A DNA stretch of 64,000 bases. Source: Chitinimonas koreensis. Lineage in GTDB: Bacteria; Pseudomonadota; Gammaproteobacteria; Burkholderiales; Chitinimonadaceae. The notes beneath the pieces were generated by a model. That model had not been told where the DNA came from and did no database searches. It worked only from the letters and a program-made list of their open reading frames with translations. The position numbers were made by a program, and so were the translations under genes. This document shows, piece by piece, positions 57,401-64,000 of the stretch (within the stretch, counting starts at the first letter, position 1; each line of letters begins with the position of its first letter). The stretch lies in contig NZ_CP060704.1 of NCBI RefSeq assembly GCF_014353015.1, forward strand, positions 5,295,001 to 5,359,000, in the 5' to 3' direction.

Positions 57401-58441
57401 TCAATGGCCGGGCGGCTCGTGCGGCTCGAGCCCGAAGTGCTGGTAGGCCAAGAGCGTGGCCATGCGGCCGCGCGGGGTGCGTTGCAGCAGACCCTGCTGG
57501 ATCAGGTAGGGTTCCAGCACGTCCTCGATGGTGTCGGGCGATTCGCCGATGGCGGCCGCCACGTTGTCGAGCCCGACCGGGCCGCCGCCGAACTTCTCGA
57601 TCACCGCCGACAAGAGCTTGCGGTCCATCACGTCGAGCCCGGCGTGGTCGACGTCGAGCATCGCCAGCGCGGCGTCGGCCGCCGCGCGGGTGACGCGGCC
57701 GTCGGCCTTCACCTCGGCGAAGTCGCGCACCCGGCGCAGCAGCCGGTTGGCGATCCGCGGCGTGCCGCGCGAGCGGCGGGCCACCTCGAAGGCGCCCTCG
57801 GCGTCGATGTCGACCTCGAGCAGCGCGGCCGAGCGCGTCACGATGCGGGTCAGCTCGGCGGCGGTATAGAACTCGAGCCGGGCGACGATGCCGAAGCGGT
57901 CGCGCAACGGGTTGGTCAGCATGCCGGCGCGGGTGGTGGCGCCGACCAGGGTGAACGGCGGCAGGTCGAGCTTGACCGAGCGCGCCGCCGGGCCTTCGCC
58001 GATCATGATGTCGAGCTGGAAGTCCTCCAGCGCCGGGTAGAGGATTTCCTCGACCACCGGCGACAGGCGGTGGATCTCGTCGATGAACAGCACGTCGTGC
58101 GGTTCGAGATTGGTCAGCATGGCGGCGAGGTCGCCGGCGCGTTCGAGCACCGGGCCCGAGGTCTGCCGCAGGTTGACGCCGAGTTCGCGCGCGATGATGT
58201 TGGCCAGCGTGGTCTTGCCGAGGCCGGGCGGGCCGAACAGCAGCACGTGGTCGAGCGCCTCGCCGCGCTTCTTGGTGGCCTCGATGAAGATCTCGAGCTG
58301 GCCGCGCGCCTTTTCCTGGCCGACGTATTCGTCGAGCAGCTTGGGCCGCAGCGCGCGTTCGAGCGCCTCTTCCTGGCTCGACTGGCGGGCGGGCGTGACG
58401 ATGCGCTCGGGCGCGCTGCTGAGATTGTCGGACTGGATCAT
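57401..58441 (-). CDS. ruvB: Holliday junction branch migration ATPase RuvB
   Basis: The protein has 346 aa from the ATG of MIQSDNLSSAPERIV. The Walker A motif GPPGLGKTTLANIIA (~67), Walker B LFIDEIHRLSPVVEE, sensor VGATTRAGMLTNPLRDRFG and the C-terminal winged helix (IEDVLEPYLIQQGLLQRTPR) are intact. It drives branch migration with RuvA. It lies 91 nt after ruvA. Confidence 0.97.
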   Translation of the reverse strand: MIQSDNLSSAPERIVTPARQSSQEEALERALRPKLLDEYVGQEKARGQLEIFIEATKKRGEALDHVLLFGPPGLGKTTLANIIARELGVNLRQTSGPVLERAGDLAAMLTNLEPHDVLFIDEIHRLSPVVEEILYPALEDFQLDIMIGEGPAARSVKLDLPPFTLVGATTRAGMLTNPLRDRFGIVARLEFYTAAELTRIVTRSAALLEVDIDAEGAFEVARRSRGTPRIANRLLRRVRDFAEVKADGRVTRAAADAALAMLDVDHAGLDVMDRKLLSAVIEKFGGGPVGLDNVAAAIGESPDTIEDVLEPYLIQQGLLQRTPRGRMATLLAYQHFGLEPHEPPGH

Positions 58442-58532
58442 CGCGGGCCTGCGGCCTGTGGACGGCAAAGGCCATCATTATAAAGGACAAAGGCATGCGG
58501 CCGCCCGCCGGCCCGCGCCCTGCCCGGCGGCA

Positions 58533-59132
58533 TCAGCCCTTGGCGAGCGAGCGCAGCGCCAGCCGGATGCCTTCGTTGATGTCGACGTCCTCGGCCAGCG
58601 GTTTCACCGCGGCCGCCGCCTCGCGCTCGTTGTAGCCCAGCGCCAGCAGCGCGTTGACCACGTCGTCGCGCGGGATGGCCGGCTTGGCCGGCACCGGCGC
58701 GGCGCCGGGCCGGGTCAGCAGCGGCGTGGTGCCGGCCAGCTTGCCGCGCAGTTCGAGGATCAGCCGCTCGGCGGTCTTCTTGCCGATGCCGGGCACCCGC
58801 GCCAGCCGTGCCGCGTCCTCGCGCTCGACCACCGCGGCCAGCTCGTCGGCGGTCAGGCCCGACAGCACCGCCAGCGCGATCTTGGGGCCGATGCCGGACA
58901 CCTTGATCAGCTGGCGGAAGGTCTCGCGCTCGATGCGGCTGGCGAAGCCGAACAGCAGCTGGGCATCCTCGCGCACCACGAAGTGGGTGTAGAGCGCGGT
59001 CTTCTCGCCGGCGTGCGGCAGCAGGTAGAGCGTCGACATCGGCACGTCGAGCTCGTAGCCGACGCCGTGGACGTCGAGCAGGATTTGCGGGGGGTGCTTT
59101 TCCAGCAGGGTGCCGGTGAGTTTGCCGATCAT
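58533..59132 (-). CDS. ruvA: Holliday junction binding protein RuvA
   Basis: The protein has 199 aa. The N-terminal OB fold (MIGKLTGTLLEKHPPQILLD), two helix-hairpin-helix motifs (LIKVSGIGPKIALAVLSG and LARVPGIGKKTAERLILEL) and a C-terminal domain that contacts RuvB (ALLALGYNEREAAAAVK) are clear. A tetramer holds the four-way junction flat. The longer upstream frame is rejected as non-homologous. Confidence 0.97.
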   Translation of the reverse strand: MIGKLTGTLLEKHPPQILLDVHGVGYELDVPMSTLYLLPHAGEKTALYTHFVVREDAQLLFGFASRIERETFRQLIKVSGIGPKIALAVLSGLTADELAAVVEREDAARLARVPGIGKKTAERLILELRGKLAGTTPLLTRPGAAPVPAKPAIPRDDVVNALLALGYNEREAAAAVKPLAEDVDINEGIRLALRSLAKG

Positions 59133-59283
59133 GGGAGGGATTCCTGGCGGGGTGCACTGCGACGGGGACGAGGCGCGAACGATACACGGCTGCCGCGCGG
59201 CAAGCATCGCGGGAGTGAGGCGGCCATGCGGGCCCGGATGGTACGCCCGAGCGTGCCGTACCCGCCGAAAGCGCGCTGCAGCC

Positions 59284-59326
59284 ACGCGCGAAGCGAGGCG
59301 ACCTCGCGACGGCGAGGACGGGGAAT
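59284..59326. repeat. G+C-rich intergenic repeat, family 3
   Basis: ACGCGCGAAGCGAGGCGACC continues with TCGCGACGGCGAGGACGGGG. It lies in the 284-base ruvA-ruvC spacer, which holds no gene. Similar sequence lies at 35951 and 39861. Confidence 0.5.
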
Positions 59327-59416
59327 AGGGATCGAACCGGGGGAGCGCCGCGGGTCGAGTCTGCGGTGACGCCGAGCGCACGGCTGCGCCGGGCGCCTGC
59401 ACGACCGGTCGAGCCC

Positions 59417-59983
59417 TCAAAGACGCGTCCAACGGCCCCGGCGCGACTGGATACCGGCGCGGCCGAGGCCGCCGGTGGCATGGTTGGCATGGGTCAGCGC
59501 GCAGGCCAGCGCATCGGCCGCATCGGACTGCGGCTCGCCATTGAGCTTGAGCAGCCGCTGCACCATGTGGCTGACCTGCTCCTTGGCGGCGTGGCCGTTG
59601 CCGACCACCGCCTGCTTGACCTGCAGCGCGGTGTATTCGCTGACCGGCAGGTCGGCCAGCACCAGCGCCGAGATCGCCGCGCCGCGCGCCTGGCCCAGCA
59701 GCAGCGTCGACTGCGGATTGACGTTGACGAACACCTGTTCGATCGCCGCCACATCGGGCCGGTGCAGCGCGCAGACCTGGGCGATGCCGTCGAGCAGCAC
59801 GCGCAGCCGCTCGGGCAGCGAGCCCTCGCCCGAGCGGATGCAGCCGCTGGCGACATAGGTGCGCGCCTGCCCCGCCACGTCGATCACGCCGAAGCCGGTG
59901 GTGCGCAGGCCGGGGTCGATCCCGAGGATGCGCAGGCCCGCCGCGCCGACGCTTGGCGCGCCTTGGTCATCGTTACTTCTCAT
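59417..59983 (-). CDS. ruvC: Holliday junction resolvase RuvC
   Basis: The protein has 188 aa. The acidic catalytic residues are in ILGIDPGLRTTGFGV, AAIEQVFVNVNPQSTLLLGQ and SDAADALACALTHA. RuvC nicks Holliday junctions symmetrically in complex with RuvAB. The N-terminus is a few residues longer than usual (MRSNDDQGAPSVGAAGL); an alternative GTG start just before GAAGL is possible. Confidence 0.95.
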   Translation of the reverse strand: MRSNDDQGAPSVGAAGLRILGIDPGLRTTGFGVIDVAGQARTYVASGCIRSGEGSLPERLRVLLDGIAQVCALHRPDVAAIEQVFVNVNPQSTLLLGQARGAAISALVLADLPVSEYTALQVKQAVVGNGHAAKEQVSHMVQRLLKLNGEPQSDAADALACALTHANHATGGLGRAGIQSRRGRWTRL

Positions 59984-60103
59984 TGGAATTCAAGTTCCGG
60001 TGCTATCCTGCCGATTATATCGTTCATTGCTGATTTACCTCGTCAAGTCATCGTGATCGTCCGGAAGTATTTCCCCAGCAACCCCAGCCTCAGCAACGAA
60101 GCC

Positions 60104-61486
60104 ATGATCGACGGCTTCAAGCAGGGCAACGCCATCCTGGCCGGACTCAGGACGGTGGCGTTCGCGCTCACGCTGGGGCGCGACCGGTTGCTGCACCTGT
60201 CGCATTCGGCCAGCGAGCTGTACGGCGAGCCGGTCGGCGTGCTGGCCGATCACCCGAACTTCTGGCTCGAGGCGATCCATCCCGAAGACAAGCCCGCGGT
60301 CTGGCTCGGCCTGGACAAGCTGCGCGACATGCCGGGCAGCGAGATCGAATTCACCTACCGGCTGGTCGCCAGCGACGGCGACATCAGCTGGGTTCGCCAG
60401 CGCTGCCGCATCGCGGCCAACGAGGCCGGCGTGCCGGTGCGCATCGACTGCGTGGTGTCGCCCTGCCTGCCGCCGGCTCCGGCGGCGCCGCGGCACGAGA
60501 TCGGCAACGCGGTGTTCAGCGCCTGCGGCGACGCGCTGCTGGTGCGCGACGCCGCCACGCTCGACGTGGTCGACGCCAATACCGCCGCGCTGGCGCTGCT
60601 GGCCTGCAGCCGCGCCGAACTGCTGCGCCAGCGGCTGGCCGATTTCTCGGCGCGCACCGAAGGTTTCGACGTACGCGCCGAGACGCCCTATCTCGACGCG
60701 GTGCGGCGCGGCCAGGTGCAGCGCTACGACTGGCTGGTGACGCCGCGGGTGGGCGAGCCGCGCTGGGTCGAGGCGGTCAGCAGCCCGCTGGTCCACCTGG
60801 GCCGGCCCTGCCTGCTCACCGTGCTGCGCGACATCGACAGCCGCCACCGCGAGCTCGAGCGGCAGACCCTGGCCAGCGAGCTGATCGAACGCAGCCGCGA
60901 CATCGTCGCCTACGCCGACCCGGCCGGCCAGCTGCATGCGCTCAACCCGGCCGGCCGCGCGCTGATCGGCGTGGCGAACGAGGCGGTGCGCGACTTCTTC
61001 GTCACCGACCTGGTACCGGCCTGGGCCCAGCCGCATTTCCTGCAGACCTGCGTGCCGATGGCCACCCGCGACGGCGTGTGGCAGGGCGAGCTGGCGCTGG
61101 TCAGCCGCGACGGCCGCAACCTGCCGGTGATGCTGACCCTGCTGGCGCACAAGCGCAGCGGCGCGCTCAAGGGCTACAGCCTGATCGGCCAGGACATCGC
61201 GCCGTGGAAGCTCAAGGAGCAGCGCCACAAGCGCGACAAGGAAACGCTCGAGGCCGACAAGCTGCTGCAGGAGAAGCTGCTGGAGAACGTCAGCGCCGGC
61301 CTGTTGCCGCCGCTGGACCAGTTGCGCCAGATCGTGCAGATCCTCGAACGCAACCCGGCCGAAGTGAGCCGCGCGCTGCCGCACCTGAAGCGCGCGATCG
61401 AACAGGCCCACCGGCTGGCCAGCGCGACCCACGAGTTCCTCAAGGCCGGCGCGCAACGCGACCTGCCGGACAACAAGGGCCATTGA
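60104..61486 (+). CDS. Multi-PAS protein with a degenerate histidine-kinase-like tail
   Basis: The protein has 460 aa from the ATG of MIDGFKQGNAILAG; a GTG at 60053 is also possible. Three PAS-like domains are visible: about 10-125 (IHPEDKPAVWLGLDKLRD), 130-260 (DALLVRDAATLDVVDANTAA) and 265-385 (DIVAYADPAGQLHALNPAGR). The C-terminal helices (LLENVSAGLLPPLDQLRQIV, then SRALPHLKRAIEQAHRLASA) look like a dimerisation domain of a histidine kinase but without a phospho-acceptor His, and no ATPase domain follows. It may act as a sensor for a partner protein. It is divergent from ruvC. Confidence 0.78.
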   Translation: MIDGFKQGNAILAGLRTVAFALTLGRDRLLHLSHSASELYGEPVGVLADHPNFWLEAIHPEDKPAVWLGLDKLRDMPGSEIEFTYRLVASDGDISWVRQRCRIAANEAGVPVRIDCVVSPCLPPAPAAPRHEIGNAVFSACGDALLVRDAATLDVVDANTAALALLACSRAELLRQRLADFSARTEGFDVRAETPYLDAVRRGQVQRYDWLVTPRVGEPRWVEAVSSPLVHLGRPCLLTVLRDIDSRHRELERQTLASELIERSRDIVAYADPAGQLHALNPAGRALIGVANEAVRDFFVTDLVPAWAQPHFLQTCVPMATRDGVWQGELALVSRDGRNLPVMLTLLAHKRSGALKGYSLIGQDIAPWKLKEQRHKRDKETLEADKLLQEKLLENVSAGLLPPLDQLRQIVQILERNPAEVSRALPHLKRAIEQAHRLASATHEFLKAGAQRDLPDNKGH

Positions 61487-61610
61487 GCCCGCCGTCCGCT
61501 CCGTTTCGCCCATTTCCCCATCACCCGCGGTCAATCCGGTCCAGCGCGCGCGACCGTACCGGCGGGCCGCCATACCGAATTCATGGCCGACCGGCGCATG
61601 CGAGGCACGT

Positions 61611-61704
61611 GCAGGAGCGGCTTCAGCCGCGAATGGCGGCCGTGGCGCAGACGTTCGGAAATGGAGTGGAAGTCCGGCAATTCGCGGCTGAAGCCGCTCC
61701 TACG
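61611..61704. repeat. REP-like inverted pair, family 1
   Basis: GCAGGAGCGGCTTCAGCCGC plus GAATGGC is paired with CAATTCGCGGCTGAAGCCGC plus TCCTACG. It lies between the convergent PAS and TonB-like genes. The remainder of the 265-base spacer holds no gene. Confidence 0.85.
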
Positions 61705-61751
61705 GGCTCGCGCTGCATGCGCAGCGCTCAGTGGAACGCAACAGCGGCCGA

Positions 61752-62648
61752 TCAGTTGATCTGGGTATCGCCGCGGCTGAAGGTCCAGGTCCGCGTGATC
61801 GACAGGATGTCGGCCGGCTTGCCGACGTTGTCGAGGATGCCGGCCGGCAGCCGGGCGTAGGGCGAGGACATGCGCACGATGCGGGTGGTCGCCTGCTCGA
61901 GCGCCGTGTCGGTGCTGCAGCCGGTGCAGCGGTTGAACGACACGCTGCGCAGGGTGCCGTCGAGGTTGATCTCGACCGTCACCAGCAGCTTGCCGTAGAG
62001 CCGGTCGCCGCGCGCATTGGTCGGGTAGTTGAGATTGCCGACGCGCTCGATCTTGATCCGCCAGTCGTCGACGTACTGCGCCTCGACCGCGCTCTTGGCG
62101 CGGGCCCCCACCGTGGCGGTGCGCGGGCGCTTCTGGTAGGCGTCGACCTCGCGCGCGATCTCGCCTTCGAGCCGCGCGATCTCGCTGGCCTGCTGGCGCA
62201 TCGCATCGACGTCGATGCCGGTCTGCGCCGCGACCTGGGTCTTGCGCACCTCGGTGGCGGCGATCCTGGGCGCGTCGCGCAGGTCGGACAGCAGCTTGCG
62301 CTGCTGGCTCTCGTTCTCGGCCTGCCGCTTGGCCGCCAGCGCCAGTTCCGGGCTCGGGTCCTCGACCTGCTGGGCCGGCAGCGGCGTCTTGATGCGGCGG
62401 TTCTCGTCGGTATTGCCGCCGCCGTCGAGATTGGCCTGGGCCAGCACGTCGGGCTTGACCGGCGCACGCACCGAGCGCGCATTCACCAGCACGATGTCGA
62501 GCGGCATGCGGTTGAACAGCGTGCGCGGATCGACCGGCGAAAACTTCACCAGCCCGATCGCCAGGACATGGACGAACAGCGACAACCCTACGGTGAAGGT
62601 GAACAGTCGGTTGTCGGCGGGCGGGCTGTCGAGGGCAACGGTGGGCAT
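61752..62648 (-). CDS. TonB-like energy transducer
   Basis: The protein has 298 aa from the ATG of MPTVALDSPPADNRLFTFTV. One N-terminal transmembrane helix (about 20-38), a Gln/Ala-rich periplasmic segment with coiled-coil character, and a C-terminal TonB domain (KIERVGNLNYPTNARGDRLY, then VTVEINLDGTLRSVSF) are visible. A C-x-x-C pair (RCTGCSTD) sits in the TonB domain. The usual YP motif is present (NYP), but no exbB or exbD lies nearby. Its receptor partner is unknown. Confidence 0.85.
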   Translation of the reverse strand: MPTVALDSPPADNRLFTFTVGLSLFVHVLAIGLVKFSPVDPRTLFNRMPLDIVLVNARSVRAPVKPDVLAQANLDGGGNTDENRRIKTPLPAQQVEDPSPELALAAKRQAENESQQRKLLSDLRDAPRIAATEVRKTQVAAQTGIDVDAMRQQASEIARLEGEIAREVDAYQKRPRTATVGARAKSAVEAQYVDDWRIKIERVGNLNYPTNARGDRLYGKLLVTVEINLDGTLRSVSFNRCTGCSTDTALEQATTRIVRMSSPYARLPAGILDNVGKPADILSITRTWTFSRGDTQIN

Positions 62649-62830
62649 GCGTCGGGCGGTGTTCTGGCGGGCAAATCGCGCGGCAGTGTAGCACAGCGTC
62701 ATCAGCGAATTGCGCGCCCTCTGGGCCGGGTCTAACATCATCGACCGATCGCGCGGGAACGAAGCCGAGAAGCCCCCGCCCGAACCGACGCTTCCCGCCG
62801 CCCGAGCGGCCTTCGCTGGAGATCCCCCGA

Positions 62831-63136
62831 ATGAAACGATTGCTCGCCGCCGCCCTCCTCTGCGCGCCGTTGCTGGCCCAGGCCGCGCCGGACGGCCTGG
62901 CCCTGGCCGCCAAGTACAACTGCCTGGCCTGCCACCAGGTCGACAAGAAAGTGGTCGGGCCGGCCTACAAGGACGTGGCCGCCAAGTACCGCAACGACAA
63001 GACCGCCGAGGCCAAGCTGGCCGCCAAGGTGAAGCAGGGCACCGTCGGCGCCTGGGGCCAGATTCCGATGCCGGCGCAACAAATCGGCGATGCCGACCTC
63101 AAACTGATCGTCCAATGGATATTGGCGCAGAAATGA
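62831..63136 (+). CDS. Small periplasmic cytochrome c (c551-like)
   Basis: The protein has 101 aa. A signal peptide (MKRLLAAALLCAPLLAQAAP) precedes the heme-binding motif CLACH (CxxCH) near residue 31, and the axial Met lies in QIPMPAQQI. The C-terminal helix DADLKLIVQWILAQK is typical of the c8/c551 group. It serves as a soluble electron donor. It is divergent from the TonB-like gene. Confidence 0.95.
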   Translation: MKRLLAAALLCAPLLAQAAPDGLALAAKYNCLACHQVDKKVVGPAYKDVAAKYRNDKTAEAKLAAKVKQGTVGAWGQIPMPAQQIGDADLKLIVQWILAQK

Positions 63137-63321
63137 CATCGGACGGGGCCGGGTCCGCAGCCGCGATCCGCCCATCCGTCGGCCGCGGAACCTTCGCCTT
63201 CGCCGGCCGAACAATCATGGTTGCAACGGTGGATGCAGCCCGTTAAGCTCGCGCCCCGCATCCGAATTGGTTCTGTCCCGGCCCGCCGGGACGCCGTCAA
63301 CCCAGCTGGAGAAGTAGCACC

Positions 63322-63738
63322 ATGGCCAAGAAGCTCCTGACTGAGGAAGAAATCCTCAACTGGCAAGGCGACGATTACATGAACGAGGATCACCTCGCGT
63401 TCTTTCGTCAGCGCCTGCTGGACATGAAGGCCGAGTTGCTCGCCAACGCCAACGCGACCAGCCAGCACCTGCAAGAGCAGGAAGCCACGCCCGACCCGGC
63501 CGACCGCGCCACGCTCGAAGAAGAGTACGCGCTGGAGCTGCGCACCCGCGATCGCGAGCGCAAGCTGTTGCTGAAGATCGATTCGACCGTCCGCAAGATC
63601 GACGAAGGCAACTATGGCTACTGCGACGACACCGGCGAGCCGATCGGCCTCGCGCGGCTGGTGGCCCGGCCGACCGCTTCGCTCACCATCGAGGCGCAGG
63701 AACGCCGCGAGCGGCTGAAGAAGCAGTACGCCGACTGA
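63322..63738 (+). CDS. dksA: RNA polymerase-binding transcription factor DksA
   Basis: The protein has 138 aa. DksA acts with ppGpp through the secondary channel of RNA polymerase. The coiled-coil tip carries the key DPADRATLEEEYALELRTRD (Asp and Ala of the DxxDxA motif). In the zinc-finger region only the first Cys remains (GYCDDTGEPIGLARL, then PTASLTIEAQERRE), giving C-T-T-A in place of four Cys. This form is common in betaproteobacteria, so it is still the main DksA. Confidence 0.95.
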   Translation: MAKKLLTEEEILNWQGDDYMNEDHLAFFRQRLLDMKAELLANANATSQHLQEQEATPDPADRATLEEEYALELRTRDRERKLLLKIDSTVRKIDEGNYGYCDDTGEPIGLARLVARPTASLTIEAQERRERLKKQYAD

Positions 63739-63798
63739 GTCGGCAGCACCGCAACACCCCGGACCGAGCCGGCCTCCCGCCGGATCGCTCCCGCCCGA

Positions 63799-63823
63799 CC
63801 GCCGGCCGCACGCCGGCGGTTTT
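63799..63823 (+). terminator. Terminator of dksA
   Basis: An 8-bp stem (CCGCCGGC / GCCGGCGG) with a CGCAC loop is followed by TTTTGCTTTTC. It lies about 60 nt after the dksA stop. Confidence 0.85.
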
Positions 63824-63852
63824 GCTTTTCCGGGACCGGCGACCGGTGCTTT

Positions 63853-64000
63853 CTAGCGCCGGCGCCAGTGCCGCAGCAGGCGCACCGCCGCCAGCGCCGC
63901 CAGCAGCAGGCCGGCCTGCACGGCCATCCGCGACCCGGCCGGGCCGAGCGCGTCGCCGCCGTAGCGCCATTGGTACCAGGCGGTCGTGGCCAGGCTATAG
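63853..64000 (-). CDS. C-terminal end of a membrane protein, cut by the window edge
   Basis: On the minus strand an open frame enters from the right edge and ends at a TAG (63853-63855). The last ~48 residues include YQWRYGGDALGP, a hydrophobic helix (MAVQAGLLLAALAAVRLL) and a basic tail (RHWRRR). The pattern fits the last helix of an inner membrane protein, for example a TRAP small permease subunit, but this is only a guess. Confidence 0.5.
   Translation of the reverse strand, partial: YSLATTAWYQWRYGGDALGPAGSRMAVQAGLLLAALAAVRLLRHWRRR

Noticed and set aside
63322..63738. DksA with missing Cys as a novel zinc-free paralog
   Set aside because: The C-T-T-A pattern is the normal form in many betaproteobacteria, and the rest of the protein is standard, so it is not unusual for the lineage.

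Overview
The window is a high-GC, densely coded stretch of a betaproteobacterial chromosome. A Neisseriales/Chitinimonas-like lineage fits best: the DksA, LpxC and Ddl sequences, the Amt with a long N-terminal linker, the MurE meso-diaminopimelate (DNPR) motif and the LPS gene lpxC all point that way. The genus is inference. Most of the window is housekeeping DNA, with accessory genes at the left end.

Layout: (1) 0.8-6.9 kb, + strand: an RCC1-like/Big-domain protein followed by a tandem duplicated two-gene cassette (A1-B1-A2-B2) of one unrecognised, possibly beta-barrel, family. (2) 7.3-12.8 kb: a PAS-GAF-GGDEF-EAL protein, a LysR regulator and two AidA/PixA-like proteins. (3) 13-31.5 kb, - strand: the complete division and cell wall (dcw) cluster in the order mraZ-rsmH-ftsL-ftsI-murE-murF-mraY-murD-ftsW-murG-murC-ddl-ftsQ-ftsA-ftsZ-lpxC, started by a promoter carrying three MraZ boxes. 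Most upstream genes overlap by 1-4 nt. Later spacers hold unusual repeat-bounded elements. (4) 31.7-42.6 kb: a small lipoprotein, msrP without msrQ, the RNase P RNA with an oversized insertion, pyrC, tusA-like, hutD, pip, an EAL-HDOD protein and purE-purK-purC. (5) 42.9-45.3 kb: amtB-glnK behind a sigma-54/NtrC-type promoter, and divergent ubiK. (6) 45.5-51.4 kb: hemL, a CYTH protein, hemJ, an M48 lipoprotein protease, a J-like coiled-coil membrane protein, rubredoxin and thiDE. (7) 51.7-59.98 kb, - strand: ruvC-ruvA-ruvB, then tolQ-(TraB/GumN)-tolR-tolA-tolB-pal-cpoB. (8) 60.1-64 kb: a PAS protein, a TonB-like protein, a cytochrome c, dksA and the tail of a membrane protein cut by the window edge.

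Two window-wide patterns matter. First, seven genes (A1, B1, ftsA, ddl, murE, ftsL, pal) each lack exactly one base. In each, adding one base in or next to a G/C or A run restores a full, family-like protein. Five of the seven are core or envelope genes, so uncorrected homopolymer deletions in the assembly are the simplest explanation; true pseudogenes are possible only for A1/B1. Second, intergenic DNA is full of structured repeats: two REP-like inverted-pair families, a third G+C-rich family, a 175-bp MITE-like element beside lpxC, and four elements in the dcw cluster bounded by inverted arrays of short direct repeats. Convergent gene pairs are separated by strong bidirectional terminators. 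The most interesting candidate for an undescribed system is the A-B-A-B cassette with its RCC1-like neighbour.
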